A stretch of DNA of 64,000 nucleotides from Erythrobacter sp. HI0063 (GCF_001635685.1 NZ_LWFF01000346.1:1-64000), one strand, 5' to 3'; shown: positions 43,479 through 53,085, counted from the first letter of the stretch. Translations and numbers: made by a program. Notes: generated from the sequence alone by a model not told the origin.

Positions 43479-44510
43479 ATGCCCGCCCCATTCTCTTGGA
43501 TCAGGCCCGAACCGTGGGGCATTCATGTCGTGCCTGCCGACGCCTGGGTCGATCCTTCGCGCCCGGTCGAGCGTGCCCTGGTCACCCACGGCCATGCCGA
43601 TCACGCGCGCGGCGGGCACGGGCAGACCGTCGCCACGCCCGAAACGCTGGCGATCATGGAATTGCGCTATCGCACCGGGACGCAGGACGAGGCGGGCGAC
43701 ATTCCGCACAAGGCCGTTCCGGTCGAATATGGCGAGACGATAAAGCTGCCCGGCGATGTTCAGGCGACCTATTTTCCCGCCGGACACGTCCTCGGCAGCG
43801 CGCAAATCCTGCTGGAGCATGCGGGCGAGCGCATCGTCTGTACCGGCGATTACAAGCGCCGCGCCGATCCGACCTGCCCGCCATTCCAAATCGTGCCCTG
43901 CGATATCTTCATCACCGAAGCGACTTTCGGCCTGCCGCTGTTCACGCATCCTCCGATCGCGGAGGAAATGGCGAAACTGCTCGACAGGCTGGCCGCCCAT
44001 CCCGACCGCTGCGTCCTCGTCGGGGCTTACGCGCTGGGCAAAGCGCAGCGGGTGATCGCCGAATTGCGTGCCGCCGGGCACCACGATCCGATCTATCTTC
44101 ACGGCGCGATGGAGAAGATGTGTCGGCTCTACGAGGAACACGGTGTCGATCTGGGTGAATTGCGGCTGGTGTCCGACCATACGAAGGACGACATGCGTGG
44201 CAGCGTGGTGATATCCCCGCCCGGCGCGCTCAACGACCGCTGGAGCCGTCGCCTGCCCGATCCGATCACTGCCATGGCAAGCGGTTGGATGCGCGTGCGT
44301 CAGCGGGCGCGGCAGCGCAATGTCGAGCTGCCGCTGGTCATCTCCGATCATGCCGATTGGGGCGAGCTGACGCGCACCATCGAGGAAGTCGATCCAGTTG
44401 AAACCTGGATCACCCACGGCCGCGAGGATGCCTTGCTGCGGTGGTGCCAACTGCATCAGCGACGGGCGCGGGCACTGGCCATGGTCGGGTACGAGGACGA
44501 GGACGACTGA
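43479..44510 (+). CDS. Ligase-associated DNA exonuclease, metallo-beta-lactamase/beta-CASP fold
   Basis: A 343-residue nuclease of the family annotated as ligase-associated DNA exonuclease (SNM1/YSH1-like). The metal motif THGHADH is at 36-42; GHVLGSAQIL, CTGDYKRR and the later SDHADW are in place. These enzymes are found next to an ATP-dependent DNA ligase, as here, and are thought to clean DNA ends before sealing. ATG 43479 is chosen. The ligase gene starts 4 bases after the stop. Confidence 0.93.
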   Translation: MPAPFSWIRPEPWGIHVVPADAWVDPSRPVERALVTHGHADHARGGHGQTVATPETLAIMELRYRTGTQDEAGDIPHKAVPVEYGETIKLPGDVQATYFPAGHVLGSAQILLEHAGERIVCTGDYKRRADPTCPPFQIVPCDIFITEATFGLPLFTHPPIAEEMAKLLDRLAAHPDRCVLVGAYALGKAQRVIAELRAAGHHDPIYLHGAMEKMCRLYEEHGVDLGELRLVSDHTKDDMRGSVVISPPGALNDRWSRRLPDPITAMASGWMRVRQRARQRNVELPLVISDHADWGELTRTIEEVDPVETWITHGREDALLRWCQLHQRRARALAMVGYEDEDD

Positions 44511-44514
44511 GGCG

Positions 44515-46122
44515 GTGGAGGAATTCGCCGCCCTGATCGACGCGCTGGTCTATACGCGCAGCCGCAACGAGAAATTGCGGCTGATCGCGGAATATCTGCG
44601 CGCCACACCCGATCCGGACCGCGGCTGGGCTTTGGCGGCCTTGTCCGACGGGCTGGACTTTCCTGCGGTCAAATCCTCCACCATCCGCAATCTTTTGAAG
44701 GATCGCGTCGATCCGGTGCTGTGGTCGCTGAGCCGCGATTTCGTGGGCGATACGGCGGAAACGGCAAGCCTGTTGTGGCCCGCCCCCGATCATCCGCCGT
44801 CTCCTCCCAGCGTCGGCGAGACCGTCGAGCTGCTCGAAGCGATGAATCGCAAGAGCGTGTTCGTCGAATTGCCCAAACTGCTCGACCGGCTGGACCCTTC
44901 GGGCCGCTACGCGCTGCTGAAGCTCGCCACCGGGGGCATGCGGATCGGGGTTTCCAGCCGCCTCGCCAAGACGGCGTTCGCCCAAGCCTTCGACGTGTCG
45001 GTCGAGGAGGTTGAGGAATATTGGCATGGGCTCGCCCCGCCTTTTGCCGAGCTTTTCGCCTGGGCTGCCGATGGGCAGGCTCCTCCCGACATGGCGAATC
45101 TGCCGACCTTCCGCCCCTTCATGCTGGCTCATCCGCTCGAGGAAACGGTGGTCGATCTCTCGGACTATGTTGCGGAGTGGAAATGGGATGGGATCCGGGT
45201 GCAACTGGTCCGCGCGGGGGACGAAACGAAACTGTTCTCGCGTTCGGGCGACGATATCTCGGCGACCTTCCCCGAACTGCTCGACGTGCTGCCCTTCCCA
45301 GCCGTGCTCGATGGCGAATTGCTCGTGCGCGGCTCGCATCAGGGGGGCGAGGCCAACGATGTCACGCAGGGGGGCGCGGCGAGTTTCAACGCCTTGCAGC
45401 AGCGCTTGGGCCGGAAGACCGTGTCGAAGAAGATGCTGGCCGAAGCGCCGGCTTTCGTGCGGCTCTACGATGCACTGTTGATCGACGGTGAGGATCTGCG
45501 CGCGCTGCCGTGGACCGAGCGCCGCCAACGCCTCGAAGCGCTGATGTCGCGCTTGCCCGACACGCATTTCGATTTGAGCCGCGTGGTCGAAGCGCGCGAT
45601 TTCGACCACCTCGCCCAAATCCGCGAAGGCAGCCGCGACGATGCGATCGAGGGCCTGATGCTCAAGCGCAAGGACAGCCCCTATATCGCCGGGCGGCGCG
45701 TGGGATATTGGTACAAGTGGAAGCGCGACCCACTGCTCGTCGATTGCGTGCTGATGTATGCCCAGCGCGGCAGCGGCAAACGGTCGAGCTTCTATTCCGA
45801 CTACACATTCGGCTGCTGGGACGGCGATCCCGACAAGGGCGCGGAACTGCTCCCCGTCGGCAAGGCCTATTCGGGCTTCACCGACGAGGAGCTGAAGAAG
45901 CTCGACCGCCATGTGCGCCAGAACACGGTCAACCGCTTCGGCCCGGTGCGCGAGACCGACAAAAGCCTCGTCTTCGAAGTCGCCTTCGACAGCGTGCATG
46001 AAAGCAAGCGCCACAAATCCGGCCTCGCCATGCGTTTCCCCCGCATCCACCGCATCCGCTGGGACAAACCGGTGCACGAGGCAGACCGGGTGGAAGCGTT
46101 GCGCGCGCTGGTGCGGGACTGA
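44515..46122 (+). CDS. ATP-dependent DNA ligase (ligase-exonuclease pair)
   Basis: A 535-residue ligase with an N-terminal DNA-binding domain (1-~190), the adenylation domain with the nucleophile Lys223 in EWKWDGIR, DGELLVRG, FVRLYDALLIDGEDLR, EGLMLKRKDSPY and WYKWKRDP, and an OB domain (GSGKRSSFYSDYTFGCWDG, KSGLAMRFPRIHRIRWDK). It is separate from the NAD-dependent replicative LigA. The start is GTG 44515. In many proteobacteria a DEXH helicase and a phosphoesterase follow; both are absent here. Confidence 0.94.
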   Translation: MEEFAALIDALVYTRSRNEKLRLIAEYLRATPDPDRGWALAALSDGLDFPAVKSSTIRNLLKDRVDPVLWSLSRDFVGDTAETASLLWPAPDHPPSPPSVGETVELLEAMNRKSVFVELPKLLDRLDPSGRYALLKLATGGMRIGVSSRLAKTAFAQAFDVSVEEVEEYWHGLAPPFAELFAWAADGQAPPDMANLPTFRPFMLAHPLEETVVDLSDYVAEWKWDGIRVQLVRAGDETKLFSRSGDDISATFPELLDVLPFPAVLDGELLVRGSHQGGEANDVTQGGAASFNALQQRLGRKTVSKKMLAEAPAFVRLYDALLIDGEDLRALPWTERRQRLEALMSRLPDTHFDLSRVVEARDFDHLAQIREGSRDDAIEGLMLKRKDSPYIAGRRVGYWYKWKRDPLLVDCVLMYAQRGSGKRSSFYSDYTFGCWDGDPDKGAELLPVGKAYSGFTDEELKKLDRHVRQNTVNRFGPVRETDKSLVFEVAFDSVHESKRHKSGLAMRFPRIHRIRWDKPVHEADRVEALRALVRD

Positions 46123-46174
46123 GTTGCCGCGATAAGCGATTGATCGCTGCGCCGCCGGATGCTTTGGCGGACAT

Positions 46175-46825
46175 ATGCCGCAAAACCGCCCTCCGCTGCG
46201 CACGCTCCAGCTCGGCCTGTCAGGCCTCGCCGGCCTGCTCGATGCGACCGGCTTCCTCATCGCCAACGGTTACTTCGTCAGCTTCATGTCGGGCAATACG
46301 ACGCAGCTAGGCGTCAATGCGCTCGACGGGATCGGGTCGGTCCTGCTCCCCGCCGGACTGATCGCCTGTTTCCTCGGCGGGGTGACGACGGGTGCGGCCG
46401 TGGGCTGGACCAGCGAGAAACGGCCGCGCACCATCCTGCTGGCGATCTCGCTCGTGCTCGTCTCAGTGGCGGCGGCGGCCTATGCGCTCGGCAGCACGCT
46501 GGGTTTCCTGATTACGACCGCCTTCGCCATGGGCCTCGTCAACAATGTGTTTCTGCGCGACGATCGCTCTTCCGCAGGCGTCACTTACATGACCGGCGCG
46601 CTGGTGCGGATCGGGCAGAATTTCGCCGCCCACATGATGGGGCAGAGGGATCGGATCAAGCCGGGTTACGGCGCCCTGTGGCTCTGCCTGTTGGCAGGCG
46701 CAGTGCTGGGGACGTGGCTGCACACATTCGATGGCGCGATCGGCCCGATCGTCGCGGTGAGTGCGAATGCGCTGCTGCTGGCGCTCGCCTGGCGGACCGA
46801 AGCGAGCGACGACGTGCAAGGATAA
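46175..46825 (+). CDS. DUF1275 (YoaK-like) membrane protein
   Basis: A 216-residue protein with about six membrane segments. The family motif GLLDATGFLIANGYFVSFMSGNTTQLG is at 19-45, followed by GLVNNVFLRDDRSSAGVTYMTGALVRIGQNF. DUF1275 proteins are widespread and uncharacterised. ATG 46175 is the only reasonable start. It follows the ligase by 52 bases but is probably independent of it. Confidence 0.9.
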   Translation: MPQNRPPLRTLQLGLSGLAGLLDATGFLIANGYFVSFMSGNTTQLGVNALDGIGSVLLPAGLIACFLGGVTTGAAVGWTSEKRPRTILLAISLVLVSVAAAAYALGSTLGFLITTAFAMGLVNNVFLRDDRSSAGVTYMTGALVRIGQNFAAHMMGQRDRIKPGYGALWLCLLAGAVLGTWLHTFDGAIGPIVAVSANALLLALAWRTEASDDVQG

Positions 46826-46846
46826 GTCGCGCGGCGCGACTTCGCG

Positions 46847-47416
46847 TCAATCCTCCGCCGCGTCGATCGCCGCCGCGTGATCCTTCGCGTTCTGCGTATA
46901 ATGCATCACGCCCGCGCGCATGCCCATGACCGCCGCATCGTCCAGATCGCGCAGCTTCTTCGCCGGGCGGCCCGCCCATAATTCACGCGCTCCCATCACC
47001 TTGTTCTCTGTCAGCATGGCGCCCGCCGCCAGCATGGCATCGCTGCCGATCACGGCCTTGTTCATCGCGATCGCGCCCAGCCCCACGAAGCCGCGATCGT
47101 GGATCACGCAGCCATGGACCATCGCCATGTGGCCGATCAGCACATCGTCCCCGATCACCAGCGGGCTGCCGTCAGGATCGCCGGGGCGCGGCGGATCGCA
47201 ATGGAGGATGCTGCCGTCCTGCACATTGGTCCGTTCGCCGATGCGGATCGTGAAGACATCGGCGCGCAGCACGCAATTGTACCAGATCGAGCTGTCCGCT
47301 CCGATCTCGATATCGCCGATCAGCGTACAGCCGGGCGCGACGAAGGCGCTGTCATGGATTTTCGGTGTCTTCCCGTGGATCGGGATGATGCGAACGCCGG
47401 GTCTTGCTATCCTCAT
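46847..47416 (-). CDS. Gamma-class carbonic anhydrase family protein
   Basis: A 189-residue left-handed beta-helix hexapeptide-repeat protein. Repeats are visible from FVAPGCTLIGDIEIGADSSIWYNCVLRAD on. Two histidines in GHMAMVHGC and the earlier SILHCD would bind the metal. Such proteins (YrdA/PaaY-like) may be carbonic anhydrases, although many have not been shown to be active. Its start overlaps the stop of the upstream membrane/spermidine-synthase fusion by 4 bases (ATGA at 47413-47416). Confidence 0.9.
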   Translation of the reverse strand: MRIARPGVRIIPIHGKTPKIHDSAFVAPGCTLIGDIEIGADSSIWYNCVLRADVFTIRIGERTNVQDGSILHCDPPRPGDPDGSPLVIGDDVLIGHMAMVHGCVIHDRGFVGLGAIAMNKAVIGSDAMLAAGAMLTENKVMGARELWAGRPAKKLRDLDDAAVMGMRAGVMHYTQNAKDHAAAIDAAED

Positions 47417-49638
47417 GGCCCTCTACCGAGCACATTCTGCCACTGGATGAAAGGCAGGATGCTGGCGAAATCGTCGGTCCAGACCTCTTGGGCGGGCGGC
47501 GGCAGGCGGTGCCAGGCAAGGTCGGGCCGCGCCGAAAGCAAGGCGGCGAGCGGCTTGGGGTCGCGCGCCATGACCACCCAGAGCGAAGGCGATATCCCGT
47601 CCGCGAAAGGCGGGTCCTGATGCGATCGCAGCACGCCGATCATTCCATGCCGCTGGGCCACAGCGGCCATCATCGGGCTTAGATCGATGAAGCGATTCGA
47701 AATATGGATCAGCAGCAGCCCGTCGTCCGCCAGTGTGCGGCGATAGATATCGAACGCCTCGTCGGTGACGAGGTGCAGGGGTATCGCGTCCGAGCTGAAA
47801 GCGTCGATCACCAACGCGTCGAAGCGGTCTTCCGGGCGCATCCGCTCGCGGAACCGGTCGAGGACGATGCGCGCGTCGCCCAGATGGATGTCGGCATCGG
47901 GCGCGCAATCGCTGACGAAGGTGAAGGTCTCGTCGCGCGAATAGGAGAGCACCGTGCGGTCGATTTCGAAGAAGTCCCAGCGCTGGCCGGGCTTGCGATA
48001 ACAGGCCACCGTCCCCACGCCCAATCCGACCACGCCGACTCGCGCGCCCGGCCCGGCAATCGCCGGAAGCTGCGACAGCGCCGCGCCGACGCCCGAATCG
48101 CGCCCATAATAAGTCGTCGGTTCACGCCGTTTATCCGGCTCGGTAAACTGAAGCCCATGCAGCGTCGTGCCGCTGATCAGCGATCGTCTGCCCTCCTCAG
48201 GCAGATCGCGGACAGTGTAGACGCCGAAGTAGCTGCGGTCGCGCGAGCCTTCGACGGAGGTCTCCAGCGTCTGATATCCGCCCCGCCCCAGCATCAGGAC
48301 GAACAGCACCGCCACCATCGCGCGCCGGTGTCCCAGCACCAGCACGCCGCAGGCCGCCGCCGCCAGCATGCCGAGCAGGACCAGCGTATCGTCCTGAAGC
48401 ATCACCCAGCGATTGACGAGCATGGCGATGCCAGCCGCCGCCGCCAGCAGCGTCGCGACCATGATCCGCTTCTGCCGCCCGGTCAGCCCCAACCGGTCCA
48501 TCCAGGCGACCAGGGGCCGGTCGGGCAAGAGAGCCGCAGCAGCGAGGACGAGGACCGGATGTTCCCACACCCAGTCGAACAGCAGCGGCGCGACCAGTGC
48601 CGTGAACACGCCGCCCAGCGCGCCGCCCGCGCTCATCGCCAGATAGAACAGAGTCAGGCGGCGCGGGCTTGGCCGTTCGAAATAGAGGCGACGGTGCAGC
48701 GCGGTCGCAAGCACGAACAGCATGAGGACAGTAGCGAGCCCGATCGAGAGGCTGGCCGCGTTCTGGCTCACCATCGCCATGCCGCCCGCCAGCAGCACGA
48801 CGACCGGAGCCACGCGTGCGAGCGTATAGCCCAGGGCGCTGCGTTCGTTGAAAGCGAACACGAAGCTCAAGAGATAAAGCCCCAGCGGGATCACCCAGAG
48901 CAGCGGCATGGCAACGATGTCGGTGGTGAGATGCGTCGTGGTCGAGAGCATAAGGCCCGACGGAACGGCGGACAGAGCCAGCCACAAGACGATCCGTCGC
49001 CAGCCGATCGGCTCGGCATTCTCGTCAGACAGGGCCGCGTCGCTTTCGACCGGAGCGCCCCGGCGCGTCCACGCCGCTGCCGCCACCAGTGCGATCAGAA
49101 GGACATAGCCCGCGCTCCACGCCCAGCTCTGCGATCCCAGCGGCAGGTTCGGTTCGAGGAATAGCGGATAAGCGAGCAGGCCGGCGAAGCTGCCGAGATT
49201 GCTGGCGGCATAAAGCCAATAGGGATCACCCGCCTCCGGGTTCGCGGCATACCAGCGCTGCATCAGCGGCGCCTGCGCGGACACGGCGAAAAAGACCGGC
49301 CCGATGGTGAGCGCGAACAGTAGCGGCACCCACAGCGCTTCGAGCCCCTGCGATGCAGGCGGTGCCAGATCGGCAAGCCCGATGGGCAGGGTGAGGCCTG
49401 CGATTACAAGGACGATCAGATGGATGATCGCCTGCCGTTTCAGCGCAAGGCGCGCGATCGCATGCGCATAGGCGTATCCGGCCAGCAGCAGCGCCTGATA
49501 GACCAGCATCGCGCTGTTCCACACCGCCGGAGCCCCGCCCAATTGCGGCAGCGCAAGCCGTGCGACCAGCGGCTGGACGAGGAACAGCAGGAAGCTGCCC
49601 GTCAGGATCGTCGCGACGAACAGCGCGCGTGCTCTCAT
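47413..49638 (-). CDS. Fused membrane transporter-like and spermidine synthase-like protein
   Basis: A 741-residue fusion. Residues 1-~470 carry at least 12 hydrophobic segments (ATILTGSFLLFLVQPLVARLALPQLGG at the start is typical of fused MFS/spermidine synthases). The C-terminal ~230 residues are a class-I methyltransferase-like fold (VGVVGLGVGTVACY, DFFEIDRTVLSYS, DALVIDAFSSDAIPLHLVTDEAF), resembling spermidine synthase. Key polyamine-binding residues cannot be verified by eye; the substrate is unknown. ATG 49638 overlaps the acetyltransferase stop (ATGA). Confidence 0.88.
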   Translation of the reverse strand: MRARALFVATILTGSFLLFLVQPLVARLALPQLGGAPAVWNSAMLVYQALLLAGYAYAHAIARLALKRQAIIHLIVLVIAGLTLPIGLADLAPPASQGLEALWVPLLFALTIGPVFFAVSAQAPLMQRWYAANPEAGDPYWLYAASNLGSFAGLLAYPLFLEPNLPLGSQSWAWSAGYVLLIALVAAAAWTRRGAPVESDAALSDENAEPIGWRRIVLWLALSAVPSGLMLSTTTHLTTDIVAMPLLWVIPLGLYLLSFVFAFNERSALGYTLARVAPVVVLLAGGMAMVSQNAASLSIGLATVLMLFVLATALHRRLYFERPSPRRLTLFYLAMSAGGALGGVFTALVAPLLFDWVWEHPVLVLAAAALLPDRPLVAWMDRLGLTGRQKRIMVATLLAAAAGIAMLVNRWVMLQDDTLVLLGMLAAAACGVLVLGHRRAMVAVLFVLMLGRGGYQTLETSVEGSRDRSYFGVYTVRDLPEEGRRSLISGTTLHGLQFTEPDKRREPTTYYGRDSGVGAALSQLPAIAGPGARVGVVGLGVGTVACYRKPGQRWDFFEIDRTVLSYSRDETFTFVSDCAPDADIHLGDARIVLDRFRERMRPEDRFDALVIDAFSSDAIPLHLVTDEAFDIYRRTLADDGLLLIHISNRFIDLSPMMAAVAQRHGMIGVLRSHQDPPFADGISPSLWVVMARDPKPLAALLSARPDLAWHRLPPPAQEVWTDDFASILPFIQWQNVLGRGP

Positions 49639-50201
49639 GCGGGAAGACGCCCCGCGTTCCACGCGTCTCTGGCAATCGAATAGACGATGATCCGCCCGGT
49701 TTCGGGATCGAATTCGCTGTTGTCGAAATCGAGATCCTCGCGCCGCTCCATGCCGAGGCGTTTCATCAGGCCCCAGCTCGGCCCATTGCCGGTCACCGTC
49801 AGCGCCACGACCTCCTCGGCCCCGAAGCGGTCGAACGCCAGATCGAGCGAGGCGCTGGCGGCCTCTTTCGCATAGCCCTGCCCCCAGACATCTTCGCGCA
49901 GCCGCCAGCCCACTTCCATCGCGCCGAGCGGGCCGCCTTTCTGATTGGTGCGCTTCAGCCCGCAAAAGCCGAGCAGCGCGCCATCCGACTTGCGTTCGAC
50001 CACCCAGAAGGTGTGGCCGTGATGCTCGCGATAGCCGAGCAGGCGATCCTGCACTGCCGCGCGCTTGCTCTCGTCCGCGACTCCGCCCAGCCAGCGCATC
50101 ACGGCAGGCGTGTTGGTCCCGGTCCAGAACGGTGCCCAATCCCCCTCGCGCCAGTCGCGCAGAACCAGCCGCTCGGTCTCGTAAAGGAAGTGGTCAGCCA
50201 T
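49635..50201 (-). CDS. GNAT family N-acetyltransferase (RimJ/RimL-like)
   Basis: A 188-residue acetyltransferase. The acceptor-side start TERLVLRDWREGDWAPF, EVGWRLREDVWGQGYAKEAASASLDLAF (acetyl-CoA loop Q/RxxGxG/A) and NGPSWGLMKRLGM are those of ribosomal-protein-type acetyltransferases. The substrate is not known. It overlaps the hemB stop by 8 bases and the fusion gene by 4, so it sits in a compact operon. Confidence 0.9.
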   Translation of the reverse strand: MADHFLYETERLVLRDWREGDWAPFWTGTNTPAVMRWLGGVADESKRAAVQDRLLGYREHHGHTFWVVERKSDGALLGFCGLKRTNQKGGPLGAMEVGWRLREDVWGQGYAKEAASASLDLAFDRFGAEEVVALTVTGNGPSWGLMKRLGMERREDLDFDNSEFDPETGRIIVYSIARDAWNAGRLPA

Positions 50202-51189
50202 TCAGCAGGCGCGCGGCATCAGCGGCGTAATAGGTCAGCACGCCGGTGCAGCCCGCGCGTTTGAAAGCAACCAGCTTTTCCATCACCAGCGCGTCGCGAT
50301 CCCCCACGCCCGCCGCCGCGCCCGCTTCGATCAGCGCGTATTCGCCGCTCACCTGATAGGCGAAGACGGGCACGTCGAACCGTTCCTTCACGCGCCAGAC
50401 GATGTCGAGATAGGCGAGGCCGGGCTTCACCATCACGCTGTCCGCCCCTTCTTGGATATCGAGCGCGACCTCGCGTAACGCCTCCTCGCCATTGGCGGGG
50501 TCCATCTGGTAGCTTTTCTTGTCGCCCTTCAGCAGCCCGCCCGAGCCGACCGCATCGCGGAACGGGCCGTAGAACGCGCTCGCATATTTGGCGGCGTAGC
50601 TCATGATCTGGACGTTCGGATGCCCGCCCATTTCCAGCGCCATGCGGATCGCGCGCACGCGCCCATCCATCATGTCGGACGGAGCGATGATGTCGGCACC
50701 CGCTTCGGCCTGATTGAGCGCCTGATCGACGAGGACTGCCACGGTGTCGTCGTTCGACACATAGCCTCGTCCGTCGAGCAGGCCGTCCTGCCCATGGGTC
50801 GTATAGGGATCGAGCGCCACATCGGTGAGAATGCCGATATCGTTGCCGCAGGCGTCGCGCACGGCCCTGATTGCGCGGCACATCAGATTGTCGGGATCGT
50901 AGGCCGCCGCGCCATCCTCGCTACGCTGGTCGGACGGCGTGTTGGGGAAGAGCGCGATGCAGGGAATACCGAGGTTGATCGCTTCTTTTGCGCGCGCCAC
51001 GATCCCGTCGACCGACCAGCGCGAGACACCGGGCAGGCTGGCGATCGGCTCTTCCACGCCCTGCCCAGACGTCACGAACAGAGGCCAGATCAGGTCTGCT
51101 GGCGTGAGCATGGTTTCGCGGTGCATCGCCCTGCTCCAGGCATGGGCGCGGGCGCGGCGCAGGCGGGTGTTGGGATAGCTGCCGATCAT
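50194..51189 (-). CDS. hemB: Porphobilinogen synthase (delta-aminolevulinic acid dehydratase)
   Basis: A 331-residue enzyme joining two 5-aminolevulinate molecules in haem synthesis. The two active-site lysines are in YAAKYASAFYGPFRDA and SVMVKPGLAYLDI. The metal region reads DVALDPYTTHGQDG, with Asp and no cysteine triad, so this is the magnesium-responsive type and not the zinc enzyme. ATG 51189 begins MIGSYPNTRLRRAR, the usual family start. It is the first gene of the leftward hemB-GNAT-fusion-carbonic anhydrase unit. Confidence 0.96.
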   Translation of the reverse strand: MIGSYPNTRLRRARAHAWSRAMHRETMLTPADLIWPLFVTSGQGVEEPIASLPGVSRWSVDGIVARAKEAINLGIPCIALFPNTPSDQRSEDGAAAYDPDNLMCRAIRAVRDACGNDIGILTDVALDPYTTHGQDGLLDGRGYVSNDDTVAVLVDQALNQAEAGADIIAPSDMMDGRVRAIRMALEMGGHPNVQIMSYAAKYASAFYGPFRDAVGSGGLLKGDKKSYQMDPANGEEALREVALDIQEGADSVMVKPGLAYLDIVWRVKERFDVPVFAYQVSGEYALIEAGAAAGVGDRDALVMEKLVAFKRAGCTGVLTYYAADAARLLNG

Positions 51190-51283
51190 GGCGGTGCGCT
51201 GTGCCGCAATCGCGCCCCTCACGCAATCGGGGGCGCAATTAGGGAGCGATCGGAGGCGCAATCGCGTCCGCGCCCTTAAAGAG

Positions 51284-52891
51284 TTAGCGCGCCTCGGCCG
51301 GTTTGGGGGCGGCCAGCCGGTCGATCTCGCGCAGCGGCGCTTCGGCGGCGCGTTCGCTCGCGGTCGGCTCCAGCGTGGCAAGCGCGGCGCCGGGTTCGAC
51401 GGTCTTCAATTTCGCCAGCGTTTCACGGAATCGCGCCAGTTCGGCGCCGGTCAATTGCGCCCGCGTGACGAAGCGCACGCTGGCCGGATCGATCGCACGC
51501 CCGCCGCGATACATTTCGTAATGGAGATGCGGCCCGGTCGACAGGCCGGTGGAGCCGACATAGCCGATCACCTGGCCGCGCTTGACGCTTTGCCCGCGGC
51601 TCACCGCGATCCGGCTCATATGGCAGTATCGCGTGTCCGTCCCGCCTCCATGGCGCAGGCGCACAGCCTGGCCGCAGCCACCCATGCGGCCCGCGCCGGT
51701 CACTTGCCCATCGGTCACTGCCACGATCGGCGTGCCGCTGCGGGCACGGAAATCGACACCCGCATGCATCCGCTTGTATCCCAGGATCGGATGGCGGCGC
51801 ATGCCGAAACGCGAACTCATCGGGCCCGGCACCGGCGCGACGAGGCCGCTGCGCTGTTCGCCGACGCCGCTGGCTTCGAAAAAGCGCCCTTCAGTGCCCC
51901 AGCGCATCAGCTGGACGCGCGGTTTGTCGCCGCGCTCGATTCCGGCATAGAGCAATTGGCCCGCCTGCCTTTCGCCTGTTGCGGCACGGCGATGGGACAG
52001 GATGATATCGAACGTGTCGTCCGCGCTGAGATCGCTCGTCACGTCCACCTGCTCGCCCAGCGCCTTGAGATAGGCCTGCACCGCGCTTGCCGGAGCGCCT
52101 GCCGCGCGGGCCGAGCGATAGAGGCTCGATCCGATCTTGCCGCGAATGCGCAGGGGCGTGTCGTCGACGCGGATCGCCTCGCGGCTGAGCGCGAGAGCGC
52201 GATCGTCCGATCGTGCCACCGCCAGTTCGAGGTCGAAACGCGCCCGAAAGCGCAGCTCTTCGAGGGGGCGGGGATTGCCTGCTATGGTGCGGCGGCCGAG
52301 CACGATATCGACCTGCGTGCCAGGCTCGATCTGGGAGAGCGGCATGGCACCGCCGATCAGCGCCACGATCCGCTGCGCATCGCCTGCCCCCACGCCGGAG
52401 CGGCGCAGCATGCGTTCGAAACTGTCTCCCGCAGCCAGAGTGGCCACCAGTTCGAGACGCGGACGTTCGGGCGCGGCAGCCAAGGGGCGAACCAGCGCGG
52501 TCGCGCCCATGCGGTGGCCGGTATCGGCCCCCAGAGCCAGCGGTGCGATCGTCTGGCTGCGCAATTCGTCCCGCTCTGCCTCGCTCAATCGCGCGGGCGG
52601 TGCCGCCTCCAGCGGCGCGAAGTCGGGCCAGAAAGCGATGGCGGCACTCGACAGGCCGATGAACGTGCCCACGCCGCGCAGCCAGCGCAGGCTCCCGATC
52701 CCGCGCCCGAGATCGGGAGCAAGATCCAGCGCGGAAAGTCGCCGTGAAAGGCGCTCGCGCCAGCCGGGCGCCGTGCGAAGCGGGGGTTTTGTCGGGGAAA
52801 GCGCGATCTGATCGTGCGCGAGCGCGGCGGCGGGCAGGCCTAAGCCTGTGCCCACCTCTTGCGGCGCATCGTCCTCGCGCGTTCTGAACAC
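51284..52891 (-). CDS. Large M23 family metallopeptidase
   Basis: A 535-residue envelope peptidase. A basic N-terminal part is followed by one membrane segment (VGTFIGLSSAAIAFWPDF, ~75-92), a LysM/OapA-like region (LVATLAAGDSFERMLRRSGV), a beta-rich middle and a catalytic M23 domain: FGMRRHPILGYKRMHAGVDFRARSG with zinc ligands, then STGLSTGPHLHYEMYRGG. The MepM/YebA-like layout suggests a murein DD-endopeptidase. The start GTG 52891 has a textbook GGAGGG; an upstream GTG at 52918 does not. It diverges from the helicase gene across 194 bases that hold no recognisable site. Confidence 0.93.
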   Translation of the reverse strand: MFRTREDDAPQEVGTGLGLPAAALAHDQIALSPTKPPLRTAPGWRERLSRRLSALDLAPDLGRGIGSLRWLRGVGTFIGLSSAAIAFWPDFAPLEAAPPARLSEAERDELRSQTIAPLALGADTGHRMGATALVRPLAAAPERPRLELVATLAAGDSFERMLRRSGVGAGDAQRIVALIGGAMPLSQIEPGTQVDIVLGRRTIAGNPRPLEELRFRARFDLELAVARSDDRALALSREAIRVDDTPLRIRGKIGSSLYRSARAAGAPASAVQAYLKALGEQVDVTSDLSADDTFDIILSHRRAATGERQAGQLLYAGIERGDKPRVQLMRWGTEGRFFEASGVGEQRSGLVAPVPGPMSSRFGMRRHPILGYKRMHAGVDFRARSGTPIVAVTDGQVTGAGRMGGCGQAVRLRHGGGTDTRYCHMSRIAVSRGQSVKRGQVIGYVGSTGLSTGPHLHYEMYRGGRAIDPASVRFVTRAQLTGAELARFRETLAKLKTVEPGAALATLEPTASERAAEAPLREIDRLAAPKPAEAR

Positions 52892-53085
52892 AGTCCCTCC
52901 GCCGCATCGGTGGCCCACATTTCGGCGATCCGGGCCGAAAGCGCGGCGCCAATGGCGAAAGCCTGTGCGCTTTTAAAGTTAAGTCCCGTTTAATCCGCGC
53001 CGGATGGCGCTGCACCTGCGACGAGCGGATGGGCTTACGCGCCAGACGGTTGTGCGCGGCTCGCACGCCTGCCATCTACTCCGGC

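Noticed and set aside
50140-51283. Minus-strand frame fusing hemB to a longer N-terminus (395 codons)
   Set aside because: The extension is arginine-rich without homology, and ATG 51189 is the standard HemB start.
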